Translations under genes and position numbers: made by a program
Notes under the pieces: model-generated
The model's input: the letters and a program-made list of their open reading frames with translations, nothing else
Databases searched by the model: none
What the model was told of the DNA's origin: nothing
In this document: positions 33,698 to 42,095 of the stretch, one piece after another
How positions within the stretch are numbered: position 1 is the first letter of the stretch
How the letters are laid out: each line of letters begins with the position of its first letter
Assembly (NCBI RefSeq): GCF_051390635.1
Contig: NZ_JBPODT010000002.1
Span: 806,001-870,000 of the forward strand
Direction: 5' to 3'
Length of the DNA: 64,000 nt
Source of the DNA: Microbaculum sp051390635
GTDB taxonomy: Bacteria; Pseudomonadota; Alphaproteobacteria; Rhizobiales; Tepidamorphaceae

Positions 33698-34951
33698 TCA
33701 GGCCGGCCGCAGCAGCACGTGCTTCTTGCGGCCGAAGGACAGCTTGATCACGCCTTCCGGCCCGATATCCGCTCCGGTCAGCGTCGCCGCCGGATCGTTC
33801 ACCGGCTGATCGTTCACCTTCAGCGCGTTGTTGGCGATCGCGCGGCGCGCCTCGCCGTTGGTCTGGGCGAGACCAGCCTGGACGAATGCCGAGAGCACGC
33901 CGAGCCCGGCCTCGATCTCGGCCGCGGCGACCTCGATCGTCGGCAGGCTTTCTGCGAGCGCACCTTCCTCGAACGTGCGGCGCGCCGTCTCCGCGGCGGC
34001 CTCCGCCGCCTCGCGCCCATGCAGCAGCGCGGTGGCTTCGGTTGCCAGGATCTTCTTGGCTTCGTTGATCTCCGCGCCGCCGAGCGCTTCCAGCCTGGCG
34101 ATCTCGTCGAGGGGCATGTCGGTGAACAGCTTCAGGAAGCGGCCGACGTCGCCGTCCTCGGTGTTGCGCCAGAACTGCCAGTAGTCCCAGGGGCTCAGCA
34201 TCTCGCTCTTGAGCCAGATCGCGCCGGCGGCGGTCTTGCCCATCTTGGCGCCCGAGGACGTGGTGATCAGCGGGCAGGTCAGGGCATAGAGCTGCGGCGT
34301 TCCCATGCGCCGGCCGAGATCGATGCCGTTGATGATGTTGCCCCACTGATCGGAGCCACCCATCTGCAGGGTGCAGCCGTAGCGCCGGTTCAGCTCGACG
34401 AAGTCGTAAGCCTGCAGGATCATGTAGTTGAATTCGAGGAAAGACAGCTCGTGCTCGCGTTCGAGCCGCATCTTCACGGATTCGAAGCTCAGCATCCGGT
34501 TGACCGAGAAATGCCGGCCGACGTCCCGAAGGAAATCGATGTAGTTGAGCGGCGCCAGCCACTCCGCGTTGTCGAGCATGGTCGCGTCCGTGCCCTTGTC
34601 GCCGAACGACAGGAAACGCGCGAAGACCTTCCTTAGGCTCTGCTTGTTGGCCTCGATCTGGTCATAGGTGAGCATCTTGCGGCTCTCGTCCTTGCCGGAC
34701 GGATCGCCGACCCGCGTCGTGCCGCCGCCCATCAGCGTGATAGGCTTGTGACCGGTCTTCTGCAGCCAGCGCAGCATCATGATCGACAAGAGGTGGCCGA
34801 CATGCAGCGACGGGCCCGTGCAGTCGTAGCCGATATAGGTGGTGATCGGCCCTTCAAGCGTCTTCTGGTCCAGCCCTTCCGGGTCGGAGCACTGATGGAT
34901 GAAGCCGCGTTCATCGAGCACGCGCAGGAAATCGGACTTGAAGGCACTCAT
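33698..34951 (-). CDS. tyrS: Tyrosyl-tRNA synthetase
   Basis: A 417-residue class I synthetase. The HIGH-type motif is HVGH at 50-53, the tyrosine-binding GSDQWGN lies at 199-205, and the KMSKS-type motif is KMGKT at 236-240. A C-terminal S4 RNA-binding domain (about 350-410, ARRAIANNALKVND) is present. This is the bacterial TyrRS of the E. coli type. It is divergent from anmK, with 59 bases between starts. Confidence 0.95.
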   Translation of the reverse strand: MSAFKSDFLRVLDERGFIHQCSDPEGLDQKTLEGPITTYIGYDCTGPSLHVGHLLSIMMLRWLQKTGHKPITLMGGGTTRVGDPSGKDESRKMLTYDQIEANKQSLRKVFARFLSFGDKGTDATMLDNAEWLAPLNYIDFLRDVGRHFSVNRMLSFESVKMRLEREHELSFLEFNYMILQAYDFVELNRRYGCTLQMGGSDQWGNIINGIDLGRRMGTPQLYALTCPLITTSSGAKMGKTAAGAIWLKSEMLSPWDYWQFWRNTEDGDVGRFLKLFTDMPLDEIARLEALGGAEINEAKKILATEATALLHGREAAEAAAETARRTFEEGALAESLPTIEVAAAEIEAGLGVLSAFVQAGLAQTNGEARRAIANNALKVNDQPVNDPAATLTGADIGPEGVIKLSFGRKKHVLLRPA

Positions 34952-35010
34952 GTCGACTGGGTATCCCGGGTAATCAGGTTTGCGGACATGGCTCTACCAG
35001 AGGCTTCCAC

Positions 35011-36117
35011 GTGACGAAAGCACTGACGGTGATCGGACTGATGAGCGGCACATCCATGGATGGTGTCGATGTGGCGATGCTAGAGACGGACGGGGAAACG
35101 ATTTTTGCGTTCGGACCGACCGGCAGCAGACCCTATTCTGCGGCTGAGCGTCGCACGATCGCGGAGGCGGTTGCGCAGGGACCCGGGATTTCCGACCGAA
35201 CCGAGCGTTGCGGTGTCGTCGGCGAGGCCGAGCGCACCGTTACCGGGGCGCATGCGGAAGCCGTGGAGGCGTTTCTGGCCGATAACGGCCTGACCGTCGC
35301 CGATATCGATGTCGTCGGCTTTCACGGTCAAACGATTTTCCACCGTCCGGAGAAACGCCTGACGGTCCAGATCGGCGACGGACCGGCGTTGTCGCGGCGG
35401 TTGGGCATTGATGTCGTCCATGATTTCCGTGCCGCGGACGTTGCCGCTGGCGGGCAGGGGGCGCCGTTCGTTCCGGTCTACCATCGGGCGCTTGCCGCCC
35501 ATGCTGGCCTCGATCTTCCCGTTGCGGTCCTCAATCTCGGTGGCGTCGGCAATGTCACCTACCTGAGTGGGGAGGCTCCGCTGGCCTTCGACACAGGTCC
35601 CGCCAATGCCCTGATAGACGATTGGGTGAGCGCGCGGGTCGGGTTGGCATTTGACGAGGGCGGCCGTATCGCGGCGCGCGGCCGGATCGATGAAGCACTC
35701 CTGGCGGAGCTTCTGTCCGGACTCTATTTTACAAAAAGACCGCCGAAATCCCTGGATAGAAACGAGTTTTCCGTTTCATCCCTGGCCGGACTGTCACTCG
35801 AGGACGGCGCTGCGACACTTGCCGCCTTCACCGCGGCGTCGGTGGCGCTGGCGCGGGACTGGTTCCCGGAGCCGGCACGCCGGTGGATCGTGGTCGGCGG
35901 CGGCGCAAACAATCCGACGCTCATGGCGATGCTGCGCGAGCGCCTCGATTGTTCGGTCGTCACCGGCGCAGATATCGGCTGGTCGGGCGATCACGTCGAG
36001 GCGCAGGCCTTCGCCTATATGGCCGTCCGCTCGATGCGCGGACTGCCGCTGACCTTTCCGACCAGCACGGGCGTGCCCGCGCCGATGACCGGCGGCGTAT
36101 TGGCGAAGGGTCGGTAA
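35011..36117 (+). CDS. anmK: Anhydro-N-acetylmuramic acid kinase
   Basis: A 368-residue kinase of the ASKHA superfamily that converts 1,6-anhydro-MurNAc from peptidoglycan turnover to MurNAc 6-phosphate. Typical motifs are GLMSGTSMDGVDVAML at the N-terminus, GFHGQTIFHRPE near 108, a GTGPAN-like loop (FDTGPANALIDDW) near 195, and VVGGGANNP near 295. The start is GTG at 35011. Together with the amidase, PBP1A, M23 and DacF-like genes in the window it belongs to wall recycling, though the genes are not adjacent. Confidence 0.94.
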   Translation: MTKALTVIGLMSGTSMDGVDVAMLETDGETIFAFGPTGSRPYSAAERRTIAEAVAQGPGISDRTERCGVVGEAERTVTGAHAEAVEAFLADNGLTVADIDVVGFHGQTIFHRPEKRLTVQIGDGPALSRRLGIDVVHDFRAADVAAGGQGAPFVPVYHRALAAHAGLDLPVAVLNLGGVGNVTYLSGEAPLAFDTGPANALIDDWVSARVGLAFDEGGRIAARGRIDEALLAELLSGLYFTKRPPKSLDRNEFSVSSLAGLSLEDGAATLAAFTAASVALARDWFPEPARRWIVVGGGANNPTLMAMLRERLDCSVVTGADIGWSGDHVEAQAFAYMAVRSMRGLPLTFPTSTGVPAPMTGGVLAKGR

Positions 36118-36146
36118 CGAGCGCGGAAGGACTATCGGTTTCCGCC

Positions 36147-37118
36147 TTACGGCCGCACGACGATCTTGCCGATCGTCGCCGCTTCCATCGCCTCGTGCGC
36201 CTGGACGATGTCGTCGAGGCCGAACTCCGGGCCCAGGTGATGCATGAGCTTGCCGGCCGCGAGCATGGCATTGATCTCGTCGACGGCTGCCTGCCGTTCC
36301 GCCTCGTCGAGTTCGTAGACGAGGAAGAACTGCAGCCGGATTGTGTTCACCAGGCAGAAGGCGGCGGGAATGGTTGCCTCCGGACCGGTGCCGTAGATCA
36401 CCACCTGTCCCTTCGGCTTGATAACCTGCGGTATCAGCCCGGCATTCGCGCTCAGGTCCATTTCGATGATGCTGTCGACACCCATCTGCATCGTCAGGTC
36501 CTTGACCCGTGTCCCGACGTCCTCGCGCGTGTAGTCGATCGTCTCGTCGGCACCGGCCTCTGTCGCCATCGCCGCCTTCTGCGCGGACGAGACAGTCGTG
36601 AGCACCCGCGCGCCGCGCGCCTTGGCGAACTGGATCGCGTAGTTCGCGACCGCGCCGGCGCCGCCGGAGACCAGGATCGTGGTTTGCGGCGCGGCGCCGG
36701 CCAGCGATACGGCGTGAACCGCCGTCATCGCCGGAATGCCGAGGCAGGCGCCGACCTCGAAGCGGGTGCCGTCCGGCAGTCCGACCGCCATGGTTTCGGG
36801 CACGACGATGTACTCGGCCGCGGTGCCGAACGGCCGTTTCCACTGGCCATTCCAGATCCAAACACGCTCGCCGATACGCGACGGCGAAACGCCGTCGCCG
36901 ACCATATCGATCGTTCCGGCGCCGTCGGAATGAGGGATGACCCGGTTAAAGGCAATCTTGCGCGCGGTGCCGGCCCGCGACTTGACGTCGGACGGGTTGA
37001 CCCCCGAGACCGCGATTTTCACACGCACCTCGCCGGGACCCGGCTCCGGCGTATCGACCTCGCCGATCCTCAGAACATCGGCTGCGGCGCCGTTTTTCTC
37101 GTAGTAGGCGGCCTTCAT
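36147..37118 (-). CDS. Quinone-oxidoreductase-type MDR family protein (NADPH-dependent)
   Basis: A 323-residue medium-chain dehydrogenase/reductase of the zinc-free quinone reductase group. The N-terminal GroES-like domain begins MKAAYYEKNGAAADVLRIGE, and the Rossmann nucleotide site is ILVSGGAGAVANYAIQFAK (about 146-164). No structural-zinc cysteine cluster is visible. Substrate is not predictable. The start at 37118 has AGGGGAAA as ribosome site. It is divergent from sdaA across about 230 bases. Confidence 0.87.
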   Translation of the reverse strand: MKAAYYEKNGAAADVLRIGEVDTPEPGPGEVRVKIAVSGVNPSDVKSRAGTARKIAFNRVIPHSDGAGTIDMVGDGVSPSRIGERVWIWNGQWKRPFGTAAEYIVVPETMAVGLPDGTRFEVGACLGIPAMTAVHAVSLAGAAPQTTILVSGGAGAVANYAIQFAKARGARVLTTVSSAQKAAMATEAGADETIDYTREDVGTRVKDLTMQMGVDSIIEMDLSANAGLIPQVIKPKGQVVIYGTGPEATIPAAFCLVNTIRLQFFLVYELDEAERQAAVDEINAMLAAGKLMHHLGPEFGLDDIVQAHEAMEAATIGKIVVRP

Positions 37119-37346
37119 GGCGTTTCCCCTTTTCGTTGTTGATCCGCGCGTTGGCCGACGCCTGTCAGTTCGGCCGGCGAGGAGGTAGGCGGCATTGGCG
37201 CGACAGCCGACAGGGAGAACACCCGATCGGCGCCCGGCATTGCAAGGGCCGACGACTTCAGCGCATAACATCGCTCCGTAAGGGCAGTGGCGGTCGTGGC
37301 GTTCACGAACAACGCCGCATGGCTTACCCGGTCAAAGAGAAGGGTG

Positions 37347-38735
37347 ATGTTCCTCTCCGTATTCGAACTGTTCAAGATCGGAATAGGGCCGTCGAGCTCG
37401 CATACCGTCGGCCCGATGGTCGCGGCGGCGCGCTTTCTGTCGCTTCTGGGCAAACGGGGCGCCGACGATGTCGCGCGGATCTCGGTTTCGCTGCACGGAT
37501 CGCTCGCCTTCACCGGCAAGGGGCATGGCTCCGACCGCGCCGTCGTGCTGGGCCTGATCGGCGAGAAACCGGATCTTGTCGATCCGAACGCCGTCGATGG
37601 ACTGCTCGACGAGGTGGCCCGGACGAAGCGCATTGCCCCGGCCGGATTGCCATCGATGTCCTTCGATCCGCAGCACGACATCGTATTCGACTACGGCGAC
37701 CCGCTTCCCGCCCATTCGAACGGCATGAAGGTCTTCGCCCATGCCGCGGACGGCACGGTGTTGGTCGAGGAAACCTATTATTCGATCGGTGGCGGCTTCG
37801 TGAAAACGGCGGCCGAGCTCGACGCGGTGGGCGAGGACGAAAGCCCGCTCACCCACGAGACCAGGGTGCCGTATCCTTTCGCCACGGCCAGCGAGATGCT
37901 GGCCATGGGCCGCGAAGCCGGGCTGTCGATCGCGGAGATGAAGCGCGCCAACGAAATGTCGCGTGGGACCGGCGCCGACCTCGATGCCGGGCTCGATCGC
38001 ATCTGGTCGGCAATGTTCGGCTGTATGACCCGCGGACTCGGCGCCGGCGGGCAATTGCCGGGCGGCCTGCGGGTCAAACGTCGCGCCGCCGATATCCATG
38101 CCAAGCTGAAAGGCGAGGCGGGACATAACCGCCCCTTCGAGCACACGGTGATGGACTGGCTGTCCGTCTATGCGATGGCGGTCAACGAGGAGAATGCCGC
38201 CGGCGGCCGCGTCGTGACCGCGCCGACCAACGGTGCCGCCGGCGTCCTGCCTGCCGTTATCCGCTACTACCTCGATCATTGCCCCGAGGCGAAGACCGAA
38301 GGCGTGCGCACCTTCCTGCTGGCCGCCGCCGCGATCGGCGGCATTATCAAGCACAACGCATCGATTTCGGGCGCCGAGGTCGGCTGCCAGGGCGAGGTCG
38401 GCTCGGCCTCGGCGATGGCCGCGGCAGGGCTAGCGGCGGCCCTCGGTGGCACCAACGAGCAGATCGAGAACGCCGCCGAGATCGCGCTCGAGCACCATCT
38501 GGGGATGACCTGCGATCCCGTCGGCGGCCTCGTTCAGGTGCCGTGCATCGAGCGCAATGCGCTGGGTGCCGTGAAGGCGGTTACCGCGGCGTCCCTGGCG
38601 CTGCGTGGCGACGGCAGCCATTTCGTGCCGCTCGACAGCTGCATCGAGACGATGCGACAGACCGGTCTCGACATGAGCGAGAAATACAAGGAAACGAGCA
38701 AAGGCGGTCTGGCCGTCAGCATCGTTGAGTGCTGA
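37347..38735 (+). CDS. sdaA: L-serine dehydratase (iron-sulfur, single chain)
   Basis: A 462-residue [4Fe-4S] enzyme converting L-serine to pyruvate and ammonia. The N-terminal beta domain starts MFLSVFELFKIGIGPSSSH, and the catalytic alpha domain has GAEVGCQGEVGSASAMAAAG and GMTCDPVGGLVQVPCIERN, which supply the cluster cysteines. Both domains are in one chain, as in E. coli SdaA. The start at 37347 follows AAGGGTG; an in-frame ATG at 37287 would add residues without family similarity. No adjacent serine regulator is seen. Confidence 0.94.
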   Translation: MFLSVFELFKIGIGPSSSHTVGPMVAAARFLSLLGKRGADDVARISVSLHGSLAFTGKGHGSDRAVVLGLIGEKPDLVDPNAVDGLLDEVARTKRIAPAGLPSMSFDPQHDIVFDYGDPLPAHSNGMKVFAHAADGTVLVEETYYSIGGGFVKTAAELDAVGEDESPLTHETRVPYPFATASEMLAMGREAGLSIAEMKRANEMSRGTGADLDAGLDRIWSAMFGCMTRGLGAGGQLPGGLRVKRRAADIHAKLKGEAGHNRPFEHTVMDWLSVYAMAVNEENAAGGRVVTAPTNGAAGVLPAVIRYYLDHCPEAKTEGVRTFLLAAAAIGGIIKHNASISGAEVGCQGEVGSASAMAAAGLAAALGGTNEQIENAAEIALEHHLGMTCDPVGGLVQVPCIERNALGAVKAVTAASLALRGDGSHFVPLDSCIETMRQTGLDMSEKYKETSKGGLAVSIVEC

Positions 38736-38793
38736 CCGCGGGTCGACTTCCGTCCCGATTGCCCGCCTTCGTCAGGGATGACATAAAGTCGGG

Positions 38794-40764
38794 ATGATTA
38801 AGACGCTCCTCATCGCCAATCGTGGCGAGATTGCCTGCCGTATAATCCGCACGGCCCGCCGCATGGGGCTGACGACGGTTGCCGTCTACTCGGACGCCGA
38901 TGCCGGTGCCATGCATGCGACACTAGCCGACGTCGCCGTGCCGATCGGTGCGGCAGCGGTCAACGAGAGCTATCTGGTCGCCGAGCGCATCATCGCCGCG
39001 GCGAAGGATGCGGGGGCGGACGCGATCCATCCGGGCTACGGCTTCCTGTCGGAGAACGCCGCGTTTGCCGAGGCGTGCGCCGGCAACGGCATCGTTTTCG
39101 TCGGCCCGCCGGCATCGGCGATCAAGGCGATGGGGCTGAAGGACGAAGCCAAGGCGTTGATGGAGAAGGCCGGTGTGCCGGTGGTGCCGGGATTTCACGG
39201 CGCCCGCCAGGAGCCGGAGTTCCTGCACGAGAAAGCCTACGAGATCGGCTACCCGGTGCTGATCAAGGCTGTCGCCGGCGGCGGCGGCAAGGGCATGCGA
39301 CGCGTCGACAAGGCGATCGACTTCGACGACGCGCTGGGCGGTGCCAAGCGAGAAGCCAAGGCCGCCTTCGGCGACGACCGGGTCCTGGTCGAGAAGTTCG
39401 TCGCCGAGCCGCGCCATATCGAGATGCAGGTTTTCGGCGACAGTCACGGCAAAGCCGTGCATCTGTTCGAGCGCGACTGCTCGTTGCAGCGCCGTCATCA
39501 GAAAGTGATCGAGGAGGCGCCGGCGCCCGGCATGACCGACGGCCTGCGCGCCAAGATGGGGCAGGCGGCGGTCAAGGCGGCGCTTGCCGTCGGCTATCAG
39601 GGCGCGGGCACGATCGAGTTCATCGTCGACGGCTCGAAGCCACTGTCGGACGAGACGCCATTCTACTTCATGGAAATGAACACGCGCCTGCAGGTGGAGC
39701 ACCCGGTGACCGAGGAGATCACCGGACAGGATCTGGTCGAGTGGCAGATCCGCGTTGCCTCGGGCGAGCCGCTGCCGCTCGCGCAGGCGGACATCGCGAT
39801 CAACGGCCATGCGGTGGAGGCGCGGCTTTACGCCGAGGACCCGGACAACGGTTTCCTGCCGTCGACCGGCCATCTGCACGTCCTGTCGCTGTTCGAGGCA
39901 GAGGGCATTCGCATCGACACCGGCGTCGGCGAAGGCGATGACGTCACCCCGTTCTACGATCCGATGATCGCCAAGGTGATTGCCCACGGCGAAACCCGCG
40001 ACGAGGCACTCGATCTGCTGTCACAGAGCCTGGTTGCGAGCATCGTTGCCGGCCCGCGAACGAACCTCGGCTTCCTTCGGCGCCTGGTGGACGATCCGGA
40101 CTTCCGGGCGGTTCGCTTCGATACGGGCCTGATCGACCGCAAGCTCGGTACGCTCGTCTCGGCCGCGCCGGGCGTGCGTGAGGCTGCGGTTGCGCTCGGA
40201 ACGCTGCGGCTCATCGACCGCGAGCAGGAGCGTGTCGAGACGGAGCGGCTCAATCGTTCCAACGAGGTCTACAGCCCATGGAGCGTCGCCGACGGCTTCC
40301 AGCTCGGCGCGAGCCGAGTGACGGCTGAGCCGTTGGTCGTCGACGGGGCCCAGGACGCCATCTCCGTCGAATGGGTGGATGGTGAACCGGCCGTTCGCGT
40401 CTCGAATCCGGAAGACGGCGAAGAGGAGATCGAAGCCGATCTGATCGATGCCCCGAACGGCATCTACGTTCTCGTCGACGGACGTCAGTTCCTCGTCGCC
40501 GCACGCGATCCGTTTTCGGTCGATCTGGAAGCCGCCGATGGCGACGCCGTCATCAAGGCGCCGATGCACGGCAAGGTCGTCTCCATTCATGTCGAGGAGG
40601 GCCAGGCTGTCGAGCGCGGGCAGAAGCTCGCCGTCATCGAGGCGATGAAGATGGAGCACACCCTGACTGCGGGGCGCGCCGGGACCGTCTTGGAAGTCGC
40701 CGCCAGTCCCGGCGATCAGGTCGGCGAGCGACAGAAACTGATCGTCATCCACTCCGAGGAGTAA
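38794..40764 (+). CDS. Biotin-dependent acyl-CoA carboxylase alpha subunit (methylcrotonyl/propionyl/acetyl type)
   Basis: A 656-residue three-part protein: biotin carboxylase (1-~450, with ANRGEIACRIIRTARR, AVAGGGGKGMRR, ERDCSLQRRHQK and EMNTRLQVEHPVTE), a BT/linker domain, and a C-terminal biotinyl domain with EAMKMEH near residue 625. It resembles 3-methylcrotonyl-CoA carboxylase alpha subunits most by length and domain order, but propionyl- or geranyl-CoA carboxylase cannot be excluded. No beta (carboxyltransferase) gene is near; the left neighbour is sdaA on the same strand. Confidence 0.9.
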   Translation: MIKTLLIANRGEIACRIIRTARRMGLTTVAVYSDADAGAMHATLADVAVPIGAAAVNESYLVAERIIAAAKDAGADAIHPGYGFLSENAAFAEACAGNGIVFVGPPASAIKAMGLKDEAKALMEKAGVPVVPGFHGARQEPEFLHEKAYEIGYPVLIKAVAGGGGKGMRRVDKAIDFDDALGGAKREAKAAFGDDRVLVEKFVAEPRHIEMQVFGDSHGKAVHLFERDCSLQRRHQKVIEEAPAPGMTDGLRAKMGQAAVKAALAVGYQGAGTIEFIVDGSKPLSDETPFYFMEMNTRLQVEHPVTEEITGQDLVEWQIRVASGEPLPLAQADIAINGHAVEARLYAEDPDNGFLPSTGHLHVLSLFEAEGIRIDTGVGEGDDVTPFYDPMIAKVIAHGETRDEALDLLSQSLVASIVAGPRTNLGFLRRLVDDPDFRAVRFDTGLIDRKLGTLVSAAPGVREAAVALGTLRLIDREQERVETERLNRSNEVYSPWSVADGFQLGASRVTAEPLVVDGAQDAISVEWVDGEPAVRVSNPEDGEEEIEADLIDAPNGIYVLVDGRQFLVAARDPFSVDLEAADGDAVIKAPMHGKVVSIHVEEGQAVERGQKLAVIEAMKMEHTLTAGRAGTVLEVAASPGDQVGERQKLIVIHSEE

Positions 40765-40860
40765 GACGCGATGCCGGGTCCGCCGTGGCGAACCCGGGAC
40801 TCGTGCTCCGAAAGCCTCGTAGACCTGGAGGCGCGTGCGCTCCGGGCGACCGCAAATACC

Positions 40861-41934
40861 CTACTGTGCGATGATCTCGACTTCGGCGTCGCGACCCGCT
40901 TCCACGGTGAAATCGCGGCTGTAGAGTTTGTCGTCGTGGCGGGCGATGACGGAATATTCCCCGGCCGCCAGCACATGCGTCGGGAAGGCGCCATAGCTCT
41001 CCTTCACCACGTCGCCGCCCGGCGAGAGAATACTCCAGGCGGTATTGGCCAGCGCCTCGCCGCCGGCCTCGTTGACCAGCTTCAGGGTGATGGCGGCGGC
41101 CCGATGCTTGATCGTCGCATCGGTTAGCTGGCCCGGCTTCACCAGGATGTCCGCGCGCATCACCGAGTTGCCGTCGCCGAAGCGGCTGACCACGTGATAG
41201 CTGCCGGCGTTCAGGCGGATGACCTTGCCGGGCTCGGCCTGTTCCACCAGAAGCTTCCGTTGCCCGTACTCGTCCTGCTCGGACGAATAGACCGATACCG
41301 AGGTTTGCTTGGCCGGGATCGGCTCGTCCAGGACGCCGATCGCCGCCAGTCTCATGCCGCCGGCGTTCAGGTCGAGCGTCTGTTCGGTCGGTCCCTCGCG
41401 CAACGACACCCGGCTGGCGGTGTTTGCTAGGCCATAGGAGACGTGAACGATGTAGTCGTCGGCAGGGAGCGTGAAGATCGGCGCAGACGCGTTGCTCTCT
41501 TCGACCAACTCGAACGATCCGTCGACCCCCGGTTGCGCCCGGTATATCCGCCAGGCCAGGCCGTCGACGAGCACGTCGCCTTCCTCGGAAAGCCGGGCGG
41601 CAAGCCGCATCTGCCGATCGGGCCGGACGAGATCGGCGGCCGCATCGCCGAACGCGCTGTCCGGGTCGATGTTGAGCCCCTGGAGCAGGTCGAGCGGCGC
41701 ACCCGGGCTTTCGCCCATGGGGGCGGCCCTGGGCGGCTCGACCATCAGCGGTCGTTCACGCGGAATCGGAATCGTGTTCTGCGCGACTTGGATCGGATCG
41801 GAAGACGTCGCCGCAGAATCGCGTGCCGGATTTTCTGCCGCCGCGCCGCCCGCCATCAATCCAAGCGAAATCATCCCGAAAACAGCTGCTTTCGCCAGGT
41901 GTCGAAGGTGATGATTGACGTTTCTCGGGCTCAT
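40861..41934 (-). CDS. Secreted protein with three copies of an ~85-residue module (pair with the VWA protein)
   Basis: A 357-residue exported protein. A signal segment (VFGMISLGLMAGGAAA, cleavage near 33) is followed by a Pro-rich linker to ~108. Then come three units (about 109-193, 194-279, 281-357) of one module with the pattern: hydrophobic strand, acidic/Gly turn, W/S-x-I/V-Y/L, charged turn, L-x-A/P-G/D-x-Y-x-V-x-x strand and a final E/D-x-x-V strand. The same unit occurs five times in the next gene. It has a beta-sandwich look; function unknown. The start at 41934 was chosen over 42075 because of the signal peptide. Confidence 0.75.
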   Translation of the reverse strand: MSPRNVNHHLRHLAKAAVFGMISLGLMAGGAAAENPARDSAATSSDPIQVAQNTIPIPRERPLMVEPPRAAPMGESPGAPLDLLQGLNIDPDSAFGDAAADLVRPDRQMRLAARLSEEGDVLVDGLAWRIYRAQPGVDGSFELVEESNASAPIFTLPADDYIVHVSYGLANTASRVSLREGPTEQTLDLNAGGMRLAAIGVLDEPIPAKQTSVSVYSSEQDEYGQRKLLVEQAEPGKVIRLNAGSYHVVSRFGDGNSVMRADILVKPGQLTDATIKHRAAAITLKLVNEAGGEALANTAWSILSPGGDVVKESYGAFPTHVLAAGEYSVIARHDDKLYSRDFTVEAGRDAEVEIIAQ

Positions 41935-42095
41935 CCGGCTGCTTTTGTCGGTGTGGGTCCCCCCGCACGGTTCGTCGCGTAGAATCTCCGGCCGGTGGTT
42001 CCAGCCGGATCCTCTACACGCGAACGGCGCTAATACGGGCCGCGAATATGGCACCGAAAAGGCGTGCCGTGCCAAGCCCTAACGGCGGAAAACCG

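Noticed and set aside
37119..37346. Glycine riboswitch or serine attenuator before sdaA
   Set aside because: No tandem glycine-aptamer core or leader peptide with serine codons could be recognised.
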